A stretch of DNA of 64,000 nucleotides. Origin: an uncultured Bradyrhizobium sp. GTDB taxonomy: Bacteria; Pseudomonadota; Alphaproteobacteria; Rhizobiales; Xanthobacteraceae. The stretch is from positions 124,001 to 188,000 of the forward strand of contig NZ_CAKZJO010000056.1 of NCBI RefSeq assembly GCF_936943645.1, written 5' to 3'. Under the pieces are notes generated by a model. It ran no database searches and was not told where the DNA came from. It worked only from the letters and a program-made list of their open reading frames with translations. Both the position numbers and the translations under genes were made by a program. Position 1 is the first letter of the stretch; every line of letters begins with the position of its first letter. Of this stretch, positions 32,306 through 41,626 are shown in pieces.

Positions 32306-32389
32306 ATGATGGATCTTTTGATGCTGATGCTGGGCTTCGTCTTCTTCGCCCTTGCGATCGGCTACACCTACGCCTGCGAACGGCTTTGA
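32306..32389 (+). CDS. 27-aa membrane peptide upstream of kdpF
   Basis: A frame MMDLLMLMLGFVFFALAIGYTYACERL with GAGGAG upstream, entirely one hydrophobic helix. It precedes kdpF by 11 bases. Small frames of the same character, ending in xxCxRL, are found before kdpF in many bacteria to my knowledge; this supports it as a real gene. Function unknown, presumably a Kdp accessory peptide. Confidence 0.6.
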   Translation: MMDLLMLMLGFVFFALAIGYTYACERL

Positions 32390-32400
32390 GGGAGCGGACC

Positions 32401-32490
32401 ATGATCTTCGATTATGCGCTCGCCGGTGCGGTCTCGTTCGGTCTGCTGATCTACCTCACCTACGCGCTGCTGCGGCCCGAGCGGTTCTGA
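32401..32490 (+). CDS. kdpF: KdpF, small subunit of the K+-transporting ATPase
   Basis: A 29-aa single-helix peptide (MIFDYALAGAVSFGLLIYLTYALLRPERF) that matches KdpF in length, in the central helix and in the polar RPE end. KdpF stabilises the KdpFABC complex in the inner membrane. GAGGGAGCG lies just before the ATG. It is followed by another small open frame and kdpA. Confidence 0.82.
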   Translation: MIFDYALAGAVSFGLLIYLTYALLRPERF

Positions 32491-32493
32491 TCC

Positions 32494-32598
32494 GTGTTGC
32501 TGCTTCTCGAATTGCTGCTGGCCGACGCTGCGCTCGTCGCCGGCCTGCTTGCACTGCTCCTGCCGCTCCTGCGCCGGACACAAAGTCTGAAGGGTTAA
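32494..32598 (+). CDS. Possible 34-aa hydrophobic peptide between kdpF and kdpA
   Basis: A GTG-started frame from 32494 ([29 protein letters not shown]...) fills the gap between kdpF and kdpA, beginning 3 bases after kdpF and ending 4 bases before kdpA. It is very leucine-rich and could be a membrane helix. There is no ribosome site of its own. It may equally be noncoding. Confidence 0.35.
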   Translation: MLLLLELLLADAALVAGLLALLLPLLRRTQSLKG

Positions 32599-32602
32599 TG
32601 CC

Positions 32603-34306
32603 ATGACTATGATCGGTTGGCTCCAGATCATTCTCTATTGTGCCATCATCGTCGCGCTGACCAAGCCGCTCGGCTGGTACATGACGCGCGTTTTCAACGG
32701 CGAGCGGACCTTCCTGTCGCCGGTGCTGCGGCCGATCGAGGCCGGCATCTATTGGGTATCCGGCGTCGATGAGAGGCGCGAGCAGCATTGGTTGACCTAC
32801 ACGGTCGCCATGCTGCTGTTCCATGTCGGCGGCTTCCTCGTGATCTACGGCGTCATGCGGCTCCAGGCCGTGCTGCCGTTCAATCCGGCCGGGCAGGGCG
32901 CAGTTGCCGAGGATCTCTCCTTCAATACCGCGGTCTCCTTCATCACCAACACCAATTGGCAGAACTACGGCGGCGAGAGCACACTGTCCTATCTGACCCA
33001 GATGGTCGGCCTGACGCATCAGAACTTCCTGTCCGCGGCGACCGGCATCGCGCTGGCGATGGCACTGATCCGCGGCTTCTCGCGCGCCTCGATGCGCACG
33101 GTCGGTAATTTCTGGGTCGACGTCACCCGCTGTACGCTCTACGTGCTGCTGCCGATCTGCATTGTCTACGCGCTGTTCCTGGTCTGGCAGGGCATGCCGC
33201 AGACGCTCGGCGATTACGTCGAGGCGACCACGCTGGAAGGCGCCAAGCAGACCATCGCGGTCGGCCCGGTGGCCTCGCAGGTCGCGATCAAGATGTTGGG
33301 CACTAATGGCGGCGGCTTCTTCAATGCCAATGCCTCCCATCCCTTCGAGAACCCGACCGCACTGTCGAATTTCGTGCAGATGCTTTCGATCTTCGTGCTG
33401 GGCGCTGCGCTCACCAACGTGTTCGGCCGCATGGTCGGCAACCAGCGCCAGGGCTGGGCGATCCTCGCCGTGATGGGCGTGCTGTTCCTGGCCGGCGTCG
33501 CTGTCACCTATTGGGCGGAAGCCAATGGTACTTCCACACTTCAGGCACTCGGCTTGACCGGCGGCAACATGGAGGGCAAGGAGGTGCGCTTCGGCATCGT
33601 CGCATCCTCGCTGTTCGCCGTGATCACCACGGCCGCTTCCTGCGGCGCGGTCAACGCCATGCATGACAGCTTTACCGCGCTTGGCGGCATGATCCCGCTG
33701 ATCAACATGGAGCTCGGCGAGATCATTGTCGGCGGCGTCGGCGCCGGCATGTACGGCATGCTGCTGTTCGTCATCCTCGCGATCTTCGTCGCAGGCCTCA
33801 TGGTCGGCCGTACGCCGGAATATGTCGGCAAGAAGATCGAGGCACGCGAGGTCAAGATGGCCATGCTCGCCATCCTGGTGCTGCCGCTGATGATCCTCGG
33901 CTGGACCGCTGTCGGCGTGGTCTATCCGGCGGCCGTCGCCTCGATGGCGAATGCGGGCCCGCACGGCTTCACCGAGGTGCTCTACGCCTTCACGTCCGCG
34001 ACCGGCAACAACGGTTCGGCCTTCGCGGGCCTGACCGGCAACACCTTCTTTTACAACCTCGCGCTCGCCAGCGCGATGTTCGTCGGCCGCTTCTTCATGA
34101 TCGTTCCGGCCATGGCGATCGCCGGCGCGCTCGCGGAAAAGAAATCGATCCCGCCGTCGATGGGTACGTTCCCGACCACCGGCGGGCTGTTCGTCGGCCT
34201 CGTGGTCGGCGTGATCCTGATCATGGGCGGCCTGACCTTCTTCCCGGCGCTGGCGCTCGGCCCGATCGTCGAGCATCTGGCGATGAACGCCGGCAACCTG
34301 TTCTGA
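32603..34306 (+). CDS. kdpA: K+-transporting ATPase subunit A
   Basis: A 567-aa channel-like subunit with about ten transmembrane helices. Family landmarks are [19 protein letters not shown] near residue 115, [28 protein letters not shown] near 233, [12 protein letters not shown] near 350, and [14 protein letters not shown] near 465; these include the selectivity-filter loops. It binds and translocates K+ within the KdpFABC complex. Standard length. Confidence 0.97.
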   Translation: MTMIGWLQIILYCAIIVALTKPLGWYMTRVFNGERTFLSPVLRPIEAGIYWVSGVDERREQHWLTYTVAMLLFHVGGFLVIYGVMRLQAVLPFNPAGQGAVAEDLSFNTAVSFITNTNWQNYGGESTLSYLTQMVGLTHQNFLSAATGIALAMALIRGFSRASMRTVGNFWVDVTRCTLYVLLPICIVYALFLVWQGMPQTLGDYVEATTLEGAKQTIAVGPVASQVAIKMLGTNGGGFFNANASHPFENPTALSNFVQMLSIFVLGAALTNVFGRMVGNQRQGWAILAVMGVLFLAGVAVTYWAEANGTSTLQALGLTGGNMEGKEVRFGIVASSLFAVITTAASCGAVNAMHDSFTALGGMIPLINMELGEIIVGGVGAGMYGMLLFVILAIFVAGLMVGRTPEYVGKKIEAREVKMAMLAILVLPLMILGWTAVGVVYPAAVASMANAGPHGFTEVLYAFTSATGNNGSAFAGLTGNTFFYNLALASAMFVGRFFMIVPAMAIAGALAEKKSIPPSMGTFPTTGGLFVGLVVGVILIMGGLTFFPALALGPIVEHLAMNAGNLF

Positions 34307-34323
34307 TTGTTGGAGTGACCTCC

Positions 34324-36438
34324 ATGGATACGATGAAATCGCAAAAGCGCGCTGCCGTCTCGGCGATGCTCGACCCCAAGATCGTTGTGCCGGCGATCCG
34401 CGGCGCCTTCACCAAGCTCGATCCGCGGCTGATGATCAAGAACCCCGTAATGTTCGTGGTCGAGATCGTGGCGGCGCTGACCACGGTGATCTTTCTGCGC
34501 GACCTCGTCACCGGCGGCGCCAATCTCGGCTTCACCTTCCAGATCATCGTCTGGCTCTGGTTCACGGTGCTGTTCGCCAATTTCGCCGAGGCGGTGGCCG
34601 AAGGCCGCGGCAAGGCGCAGGCCGAATCGCTGCGCAAGACCCGCACCGAAAGCCAGGCCAAGCTCCTGACCGGTGCCGGGCAGGCGTTCAATCTCGTGCC
34701 GGGCACCAGCCTGAAGGTCGGCGACATCGTGCTGGTCGAAGCGGGGGACACCATCCCGTCCGACGGCGAGGTGATCGAGGGTGTGGCCTCCGTCAACGAG
34801 GCTGCCATCACCGGCGAGTCCGCGCCCGTCATCCGCGAATCCGGCGGCGACCGGTCGGCCGTGACAGGCGGCACACAGGTGCTGTCCGACTGGATCCGCG
34901 TTCGCATCACGGCAGCGCAGGGCTCGACCTTCATCGATCGAATGATCAAGCTGGTCGAGGGCGCCGAGCGGGCGAAGACGCCGAACGAGATCGCGCTCAA
35001 CATCCTGCTCGCCGGCCTCACCATCATCTTCGTGTTCGCCACCGTCACCATCCCGAGCTACGCGGCTTATGCCGGCGGCTCGATTTCGGTGATCGTGCTG
35101 GTTGCGTTGTTCGTGACGCTGATCCCGACCACCATCGGTGCGCTCTTGTCGGCCATCGGCATCGCCGGCATGGATCGCCTGGTGCGCTTCAACGTGCTGG
35201 CGATGTCCGGCCGCGCCGTCGAGGCGGCTGGCGACGTCGACACGCTGCTGCTGGACAAGACCGGTACCATCACCCTCGGAAACCGTCAGGCAACGGCGTT
35301 CCGCCCCGTGCGCGGCGTCACCGAGCAGGAGCTGGCGGACGCGGCACAGCTCGCTTCGCTCGCCGACGAGACTCCGGAGGGCCGTTCCATCGTCGTGTTG
35401 GCGAAGGAGAAATACGGCATCCGCGGCCGCGACATGGCTGAGCTCGGCGCCACCTTCATTCCGTTCACGGCGCAGACCCGCATGAGCGGCGTCGATGCCG
35501 GCGGCTCGTCGGTGCGCAAGGGCGCAATCGATGCGATGCTGAACTACATCGGCGGCGGCGTGCCGCTGACGGTTGCCTCCGGCAACACCGCGCGGGCGAT
35601 GCAGCCTGGCGCATTGTCCGAGCTCGGCCGGGAGATTCAGGCCATCGCCGACGAGGTGTCGAAATCCGGCGGCACGCCGCTGGCGGTCGCCAAGGATGGC
35701 CGCTTGCTCGGCGTCGTCCAGCTCAAGGACATCGTCAAGGGCGGCATCCGCGAGCGCTTCGCCGAGCTGCGCCGCATGGGCATCCGCACCATCATGATTA
35801 CAGGCGACAACCCGATGACGGCTGCGGCGATCGCCGCGGAAGCCGGCGTTGACGATTTCCTGGCGCAGGCGACGCCCGAGGACAAGCTGAAGCTGATCCG
35901 TGACGAGCAGGCCAAGGGCAAGCTCGTCGCCATGTGCGGCGACGGTACCAACGACGCGCCGGCGCTCGCGCAGGCCGACGTCGGGGTCGCCATGAACACG
36001 GGCACGCAGGCCGCCCGCGAGGCCGGCAACATGGTCGACCTCGATTCCAACCCGACCAAGCTGATCGAGGTGGTCGAGATCGGCAAGCAGCTCCTGATGA
36101 CGCGCGGTGCACTGACGACCTTCTCGATCGCTAACGACGTTGCCAAATATTTCGCGATCATCCCGGCGATGTTCCTGGCGTTCTACCCGCAGCTCAACGT
36201 GCTGAACGTCATGAACCTGTCGAGCCCGCAGAGCGCCATCCTGTCGGCGATCATCTTCAACGCGCTGATCATCATCGCGCTGATTCCGCTGGCCCTGAAG
36301 GGCGTCGCCTATCGTGCGGTCGGTGCCGGCGCGCTGCTCCGGCGCAACCTCCTGGTCTACGGCCTCGGTGGCATCGTCATCCCCTTCATCGGCATCAAGG
36401 CGATCGACCTCGTCGTCACCGCCTTGCATCTGGCCTGA
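34324..36438 (+). CDS. kdpB: K+-transporting ATPase subunit B (P-type ATPase)
   Basis: A 704-aa P-type ATPase. The phosphorylation motif [13 protein letters not shown] has Asp at about residue 311; TGES lies in the actuator domain ([11 protein letters not shown]), and [22 protein letters not shown] holds the Mg2+ hinge. It energises K+ uptake. The ATG at 34324 is preferred (GGAG 8 bases upstream) to a GTG nine bases earlier. A short intergenic repeat separates it from kdpC. Confidence 0.97.
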   Translation: MDTMKSQKRAAVSAMLDPKIVVPAIRGAFTKLDPRLMIKNPVMFVVEIVAALTTVIFLRDLVTGGANLGFTFQIIVWLWFTVLFANFAEAVAEGRGKAQAESLRKTRTESQAKLLTGAGQAFNLVPGTSLKVGDIVLVEAGDTIPSDGEVIEGVASVNEAAITGESAPVIRESGGDRSAVTGGTQVLSDWIRVRITAAQGSTFIDRMIKLVEGAERAKTPNEIALNILLAGLTIIFVFATVTIPSYAAYAGGSISVIVLVALFVTLIPTTIGALLSAIGIAGMDRLVRFNVLAMSGRAVEAAGDVDTLLLDKTGTITLGNRQATAFRPVRGVTEQELADAAQLASLADETPEGRSIVVLAKEKYGIRGRDMAELGATFIPFTAQTRMSGVDAGGSSVRKGAIDAMLNYIGGGVPLTVASGNTARAMQPGALSELGREIQAIADEVSKSGGTPLAVAKDGRLLGVVQLKDIVKGGIRERFAELRRMGIRTIMITGDNPMTAAAIAAEAGVDDFLAQATPEDKLKLIRDEQAKGKLVAMCGDGTNDAPALAQADVGVAMNTGTQAAREAGNMVDLDSNPTKLIEVVEIGKQLLMTRGALTTFSIANDVAKYFAIIPAMFLAFYPQLNVLNVMNLSSPQSAILSAIIFNALIIIALIPLALKGVAYRAVGAGALLRRNLLVYGLGGIVIPFIGIKAIDLVVTALHLA

Positions 36439-36497
36439 CGCCGTCATTGCGAGCGAAGCGAGGCAATTGCTTCGCCGCTTCGCTCCTGGCACTGACG
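36439..36497. repeat. Rhizobial REP-like repeat inside the kdp operon
   Basis: This stretch (CGTCATTGCGAGCGAAGCGAGGCAATTGC then TTCGCCGCTTCGCTCCTGG) is a familiar Bradyrhizobium-type intergenic element with imperfect self-complementarity. It lies between kdpB and kdpC, so it is transcribed with the operon and could fold in the mRNA. kdpC has its own ATG and GGAG after it. Confidence 0.7.
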
Positions 36498-36517
36498 AAA
36501 GACATCGGAGAAAACAC

Positions 36518-37123
36518 ATGTTCAGAGAAATCCGCCCCGCCATCGTCCTCTTGCTGGTGCTCACCGCCATCACCGGGCTGGCCTATCCGCTCGCCATGAC
36601 GGCCATCGCCGGTGCGCTTTTCCCGGCTCAGGCTCAAGGCAGCCTGATCGAGCGAAACGGTAAGGTGATCGGCTCGGCGCTGATCGGACAGGAGTTCAAG
36701 GAGGACAAGTATTTCCACGGCCGCCCCTCGGCGACGTTGGCGCCGGACCCGAACGATTCGACCAAGACGGTTTCGGCACCCTACAACGCCGCCAATTCGG
36801 GCGGCTCCAATCTCGGCCCGACCAGCAAGGCGCTGGCCGACCGGCTGAAGGAGGACGTGGACAAGCTCAAGGCCGAGAATCCGAATGCTGCCGTGCCGGT
36901 CGACCTGGTCACGACGTCGGCTAGCGGTCTCGACCCGGACATCTCGCCGGAGGCCGCGCAATTCCAGGTGCCGCGGGTGGCGAAGGCGCGGAATATGCCG
37001 GTTGAGGCGGTGGAGCAGCTCGTGTCCGCCAACGTCCAGGGTCGTCTGTTCGGCCTGCTCGGCGAACCCCGCGTTAACGTCTTGGCGCTGAACCTCGCGC
37101 TCGACCGAGCGCCGGCGAAGTAG
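36518..37123 (+). CDS. kdpC: K+-transporting ATPase subunit C
   Basis: A 201-aa protein with one N-terminal membrane helix ([32 protein letters not shown]) and a periplasmic domain ([76 protein letters not shown]) that is the KdpC signature. It helps assemble the complex. The ATG at 36518 follows CGGAG. kdpD starts 40 bases after its stop. Confidence 0.96.
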   Translation: MFREIRPAIVLLLVLTAITGLAYPLAMTAIAGALFPAQAQGSLIERNGKVIGSALIGQEFKEDKYFHGRPSATLAPDPNDSTKTVSAPYNAANSGGSNLGPTSKALADRLKEDVDKLKAENPNAAVPVDLVTTSASGLDPDISPEAAQFQVPRVAKARNMPVEAVEQLVSANVQGRLFGLLGEPRVNVLALNLALDRAPAK

Positions 37124-37163
37124 CGGTCTATGCCCATGGCGTGGGGATGATTATATTGCCCTG

Positions 37164-39887
37164 ATGGTCCGAGAGCGCCGCGATTCCGAACAACGTCCGT
37201 CTCCCGAGGCACTGCTGGAAGCAGCGCGCCGGGAGGAGAGCGTCAGCGGCAAGCTGAAGATCTTCGTCGGTGCCGCCCCCGGCGTCGGCAAGACCTACGA
37301 GATGCTGCAAAGCGCCCACGCCAGGCGCAAGGCCGGCATTGATGTCGTGATCGGCTTCGTCGAAACCCACGGCCGCGCCGAGACCGAGGCGCTGGTGCGT
37401 GGTTTGGAGGTGGTCCCGCGCAAAAGGCTGGATTACCGCGGCCAGATCGTCGAGGAGATGGACCTCGATGCCGTGATCGCGCGCCGGCCGAAAATCGCGC
37501 TGGTCGACGAGCTCGCCCACACCAACGCCGCAGGCAGCCGCCATCCCAAGCGTTATCTCGACGTCGAGGAGCTGCTCTCGCACGGCATCGACGTCTACAC
37601 CGCCGTCAACATCCAGCACATCGAAAGCCTCAACGACGTCGTCGCCCAGATCACCCATGTCCGGGTGCGTGAGACGGTGCCCGATTCCGTGTTCGACCGC
37701 GCCGATGCGATCGAGCTGATCGACCTGACGCCCGACGACCTGATTCAGCGCCTGAAGGAGGGCAAGGTCTATGTGCCCAAGCAGGCTGAGCGCGCGCTGG
37801 AGCATTATTTCTCGCCGGGCAATCTGACCGCATTGCGTGAGCTCGCCTTGCGGCGCACCGCCGAGCGGGTCGACGAGCAACTGCTCAACCACATGCAGGC
37901 CAATGCGATTCCCGGTCCCTGGGCCGCGGGCGAGCGCATCCTCGTCTGCGTCAGCGAGGATCCGCGCGCGGCCGGCCTCGTGCGCTACACCAAGCGGCTG
38001 GCGGACCGGCTGCATGCGCCGTTCACCGCAATCTCGATCGAGAACCGGCGCTCCCTGCAATTGTCCGACGAGGAGCGAGATCGCCTCGCCGATACGTTGC
38101 GGCTCGCGGAGGCGCTTGGCGGGGAGGCGCTGACCATCCCGGCCGTCGGCCGCCGCATCGCCGACGACGTCATCAATTTCGCACAAGGCAACAACGTCAC
38201 CCAGATCGTGATCGGCAAGTCGACACGCTCGCGCTGGTTCGAGATGACGCGCGGATCAGTGGTTCACGATCTGGTGCGTCGCGCGGGCAATATCAGCGTT
38301 CACGTCATCCCCGGCGACGAACTCACCGCGGAGGCGGCGCCCAAGACGGCGGTGCAGACCGCGGCGCGATCCGAGCCGTTCAATCCGCTGCCCTATCTCA
38401 AGGCGCTCGGGATCATGGCGGTTGGCCTTGCGGCCGCGATGGGCATCAAGCCGTATTTCGGCGTCGAGAACGTCGACCTGATGTTCCTCACCGCAGTGGT
38501 GGCCGTGGCCGTGCGCTACGGGCTGTGGCCGTCACTGCTCGCGAGCATCGCGGGATCGCTGGCCTACAATTTCTTTTTCCTGCCGCCGGTCTACACCTTC
38601 ACCATCACCGATCCGACCAATGTCGCGGCCTTTTTCTTTTTCATGCTGATTGCGTTCGTGGTGTCGAACGTCGCCGGTCGCGTGCGCACGCAGGCCGACA
38701 CTGCGATCGGCCGCATCAGGACCACCGAGCAGCTCTATGCCTTCAGCCGCAAGCTCGCGGGCACCGCCACGCTCGACGACGTCTTGTGGGCGAGCGCCTA
38801 TCAGATCGCGTTGATGCTGAAGGTGCGCGTCGTGCTGCTGCTGCCGGAGGACGGCCTGCTCACGGTGAAATCCGGTTACCCGCCGGAAGACCAGCTCGAT
38901 CAGGCCGACCTTGCCGCCGCCAACTGGGCCTGGAGCAACGACCGCACGGCGGGCCGCGGCTCGGATACGCTGCCGGGCGCAAAGCGGCTGTTCCTGCCGA
39001 TGCGCACCGGGCGCGGCCCGATCGGCGTGATCGGCATCGACGACGACCGCTCCGGGCCGCTGCTGACGCCGGATCAGCGCCGGCTGCTGGATGCGCTGGT
39101 CGACCAGGGCGCGCTCGCGATCGAGCGCGTGCTGCTGGTCGAGGACATGGACCGCGTCAAGCGCACCGTCGAATCCGAGCGGCTGCGCTCCGCGCTGCTG
39201 ACTTCGATCTCGCACGACCTGAAGACGCCGCTCGCCTCGGTGCTGGGTGCGGCCTCGACCATGCGCGACCTCGCCGGAGCCTTGTCCGACACCGCGAAGC
39301 GCGACCTGCTCGCGACCGTCATCGACGAGTCCGAACGGCTCAACCGCTTCATCGCCAACCTGCTTGACATGACCAAGCTCGAATCCGGCGCCATCGTGCC
39401 CAACACGGCGCTGCACGATCTCGGCGAGATCGTGGGCAGCGCGCTGCGGAGGGCGGCCAAGATCCTTGGCAGCCACAAGGTCGAGCTGACGCTGGCCGCC
39501 GATCTGCCGATGCTCGAGCTGGACGCCGTGCTGTTCGAGCAGGTGCTGTTCAACCTGCTCGACAACGCCGCCAAATATTCGCCGCCCGACACGACGGTCT
39601 CGATCCGCAGCCGGCGCGACAGCAATCATGTGGTGCTGGAGATCGCGGACGAGGGGGCCGGCATCCCGCCCGACGAGCTCGAGAGCGTGTTCGACAAGTT
39701 CTACCGCGTACAGAAGGGCGATCACGTCCGCCCCGGCACGGGCCTCGGCCTTGCCATCTCCCGTGGCTTCGTCGAGGCGATGCGCGGAACGATCTCGGCC
39801 GCCAATCGCGGCGACCGAAGCGGCGCTGTTCTCACCATCCGTCTTCCCGTTCCGGCCGAGAGCCGCGCATTGGATACCGCCGCATGA
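37164..39887 (+). CDS. kdpD: Sensor histidine kinase KdpD
   Basis: A 907-aa sensor. Order: N-terminal KdpD domain with Walker A GAAPGVGKT near residue 37 and LVDELAHTNAAGSRHPKRYLDVEELL near 113; a Usp-like domain (~250-370); four membrane helices (~400-500); a GAF domain (~525-640); HisKA with SISHDLKTPLASV (His near 684); and HATPase with NLLDNAAKYSPPDT. It senses low K+ or turgor and phosphorylates KdpE, whose start codon overlaps its stop (ATGA). Confidence 0.97.
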   Translation: MVRERRDSEQRPSPEALLEAARREESVSGKLKIFVGAAPGVGKTYEMLQSAHARRKAGIDVVIGFVETHGRAETEALVRGLEVVPRKRLDYRGQIVEEMDLDAVIARRPKIALVDELAHTNAAGSRHPKRYLDVEELLSHGIDVYTAVNIQHIESLNDVVAQITHVRVRETVPDSVFDRADAIELIDLTPDDLIQRLKEGKVYVPKQAERALEHYFSPGNLTALRELALRRTAERVDEQLLNHMQANAIPGPWAAGERILVCVSEDPRAAGLVRYTKRLADRLHAPFTAISIENRRSLQLSDEERDRLADTLRLAEALGGEALTIPAVGRRIADDVINFAQGNNVTQIVIGKSTRSRWFEMTRGSVVHDLVRRAGNISVHVIPGDELTAEAAPKTAVQTAARSEPFNPLPYLKALGIMAVGLAAAMGIKPYFGVENVDLMFLTAVVAVAVRYGLWPSLLASIAGSLAYNFFFLPPVYTFTITDPTNVAAFFFFMLIAFVVSNVAGRVRTQADTAIGRIRTTEQLYAFSRKLAGTATLDDVLWASAYQIALMLKVRVVLLLPEDGLLTVKSGYPPEDQLDQADLAAANWAWSNDRTAGRGSDTLPGAKRLFLPMRTGRGPIGVIGIDDDRSGPLLTPDQRRLLDALVDQGALAIERVLLVEDMDRVKRTVESERLRSALLTSISHDLKTPLASVLGAASTMRDLAGALSDTAKRDLLATVIDESERLNRFIANLLDMTKLESGAIVPNTALHDLGEIVGSALRRAAKILGSHKVELTLAADLPMLELDAVLFEQVLFNLLDNAAKYSPPDTTVSIRSRRDSNHVVLEIADEGAGIPPDELESVFDKFYRVQKGDHVRPGTGLGLAISRGFVEAMRGTISAANRGDRSGAVLTIRLPVPAESRALDTAA

Positions 39888-40573
39888 GTGCTGCCCCGAT
39901 CAAGGTCCTGGTCATCGACGACGAGCCGCCAATCCGCAAATTGCTGCGGATGGGGCTGACGACGCAAGGCTACGAAATCCTGGAGGCGTCGAACGGCAAG
40001 ATCGCGCTGGAGAAGCTTGGCGAAGCGCCGGCGCTGATCATCCTCGATCTCGGCCTGCCCGACGTCCAGGGACACGAGCTGCTACGCACCATCCGCGCGC
40101 GCAATGAAAGCGTGCCGATCGTGGTGCTGTCGAGCCGCGGCGACGAGGCCGGCAAGGTTCAGGCGCTTGATCTCGGTGCCGACGATTATCTGACAAAGCC
40201 GTTCGGCATGGAGGAGCTCCTGGCGCGCCTGCGCGCCGCGCTGCGGCATCAGCTCCAGGTCCAGGGCGAGCGCCCGGTGTTTCGCACCGGCGATCTCTCG
40301 GTCGATCTCGTGCGCCGCATCGTCAAGGTCGGCGAGCGCGAGGTGAAGCTGTCACCGAAGGAGTACGATCTCCTGCGCGTGCTGGTGCAGCATGCCGGCA
40401 AGGTACTGACGCACAGGTTTCTTCTGCGGGAGCTGTGGGACGAGCTGACCGACGCGCAATATCTTCGCGTCTATGTTCGCCAGCTTCGCCAGAAGATCGA
40501 AGCCGACCCCGAGCGGCCGCAATATGTGCTGACCGAAACGGGGATCGGCTACCGGCTGAAGGCGGGGGATTGA
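39884..40573 (+). CDS. kdpE: Response regulator KdpE
   Basis: A 229-aa OmpR-type regulator: receiver domain with phosphoacceptor Asp55 in LIILDLGLPDVQG, then winged-helix DNA-binding domain ending DELTDAQYLRVYVRQLRQKIEADPERPQYVLTETGIGYRL. It is the natural candidate to bind the paired heptamers upstream of kdp (32116) and of the neighbouring small operons. It overlaps kdpD by 4 bases. Confidence 0.96.
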   Translation: MSAAPIKVLVIDDEPPIRKLLRMGLTTQGYEILEASNGKIALEKLGEAPALIILDLGLPDVQGHELLRTIRARNESVPIVVLSSRGDEAGKVQALDLGADDYLTKPFGMEELLARLRAALRHQLQVQGERPVFRTGDLSVDLVRRIVKVGEREVKLSPKEYDLLRVLVQHAGKVLTHRFLLRELWDELTDAQYLRVYVRQLRQKIEADPERPQYVLTETGIGYRLKAGD

Positions 40574-40586
40574 TCCCAACAGACCA

Positions 40587-40621
40587 GTAGGATGGGTTTC
40601 GCGTCGCTCTCCCCATCCTAC
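40587..40621. repeat. Perfect inverted repeat between convergent kdpE and ku
   Basis: GTAGGATGGG (40587-40596) and CCCATCCTAC (40612-40621) are exact reverse complements with a 15-base spacer. The element is of the GTAGGATGGGT type that occurs between genes in rhizobia, and its position between two convergent stops suggests a bidirectional terminator. Confidence 0.65.
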
Positions 40622-40629
40622 GACAGCAA

Positions 40630-41514
40630 TCAGCCCGCCTTTCTTTGTCGCGCCGTCGAGCGGTGCGCCTTCTTCGCGGCCTGCCGCCGGCCGGTTTTGC
40701 GCCGGGCGTGCGACTTCGCCGCGGTCTTCTTGCCGCGGCCGCCCTTCAGGCTCTGCTTCAGCGCGTCCATCAGGCTGACGACGTTGCTCGGCCGCTCCTC
40801 GGGCTCGGGCAATTCAATCTTCTTGCCGCTGGCCTTGCGTTTCACCAGCGCCTTCAGCGCAGTCTCGTAGTCGTCCTTGAACTTGCCGGGATCGAAATGC
40901 GCGGCCTTGGTGTGCAGGATGTGGCCTGCGAGCTCGACCATGTCCTTGCTGATCTTCGGGCTCCTGATCTCGTCGAAGAACTGGTCCTCGTCGCGCAGCT
41001 CGTAGGGGAAGCGCAGCGTGGTGCCGAGCAGGCCCTTGCCGAGCGGCTTGATCGCCATGACGTGTTCGCGGTTGGTGAGCACGATCTTGGCGAGTGCCAC
41101 GCGCTCCTGGTCCTTCATGGCGTCGCGGATCACTGCGAAGGCGTCGATCGCGGCCTTGCCGTCGGGCGCGATGTAGTAGGGATGGTTGAGGTAGCGCTGA
41201 TCGATCTCCTCGCTCGGCACGAAGCTCTCGATGTCGATGGTGTGATTGCTCTCGATCTGGACCGCCTCGAGCTCCTCGGGCTCGATCTCGACATATTTGC
41301 CCTTGCGCAGCTCGTAGCCGCGCCCCTTCTGGTCGCTCTCGACGACGTCGCCGGTCTCGGAATCGATCATCTGTTGCTTGAGCCGGTTGCCGGTCTCGCG
41401 GTTGATCATGTGAAACCGGGTCTTCTCGGCCGACGTGGTCGCCGGATAAAGCACGACGGGGCAACTCACCAGCGAGAGCTTCAACGTTCCCTTCCAATAG
41501 GCGCGCGGGGCCAT
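40630..41514 (-). CDS. ku: Ku protein, bacterial non-homologous end joining
   Basis: A 294-aa Ku homologue starting MAPRAYWKGTLKLSLVSCPVVLYPAT, the family N-terminus. The ring core (GRGYELRKGKYVEIEPEELEAV... HPYYIAPDG...) is complete, followed by a basic Lys/Arg-rich tail (GKKTAAKSHARRKTGRR) that binds DNA and LigD. The ATG at 41514 follows GGAGAATGCA. It caps DNA ends and recruits the divergent ligD product. Confidence 0.96.
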   Translation of the reverse strand: MAPRAYWKGTLKLSLVSCPVVLYPATTSAEKTRFHMINRETGNRLKQQMIDSETGDVVESDQKGRGYELRKGKYVEIEPEELEAVQIESNHTIDIESFVPSEEIDQRYLNHPYYIAPDGKAAIDAFAVIRDAMKDQERVALAKIVLTNREHVMAIKPLGKGLLGTTLRFPYELRDEDQFFDEIRSPKISKDMVELAGHILHTKAAHFDPGKFKDDYETALKALVKRKASGKKIELPEPEERPSNVVSLMDALKQSLKGGRGKKTAAKSHARRKTGRRQAAKKAHRSTARQRKAG

Positions 41515-41543
41515 TGCATTCTCCAGCATTTTCAAGGCGTTTT

Positions 41544-41576
41544 GGAACCCCAACCCCTGCACAGGGTTTTGGTTCC
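41544..41576. promoter_or_regulatory. Divergent GGAAC-N16-GGTT promoters between ku and ligD
   Basis: On the + strand GGAAC (41544-41548), 16 bases, GGTT (41565-41568). On the - strand GGAAC (41576-41572), 16 bases, GGTT (41555-41552). The arrangement is symmetric and the two promoters overlap. GGAAC-N16/17-xGTT is the EcfG/RpoE2 general-stress sigma consensus in alphaproteobacteria. Predicted leaders are ~30 bases to ku and ~50 to ligD. Confidence 0.65.
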
Positions 41577-41626
41577 GGACGGGACTTTGGCCGTGTTAGG
41601 CTTGAATCCCGAAAGGAAAAGCGGCC

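Noticed and set aside
32456..34276. A 606-codon open frame on the minus strand
   Set aside because: It is antisense to kdpA and is full of Asp/His/Arg/Gln repeats typical of reversed GC-rich coding sequence.
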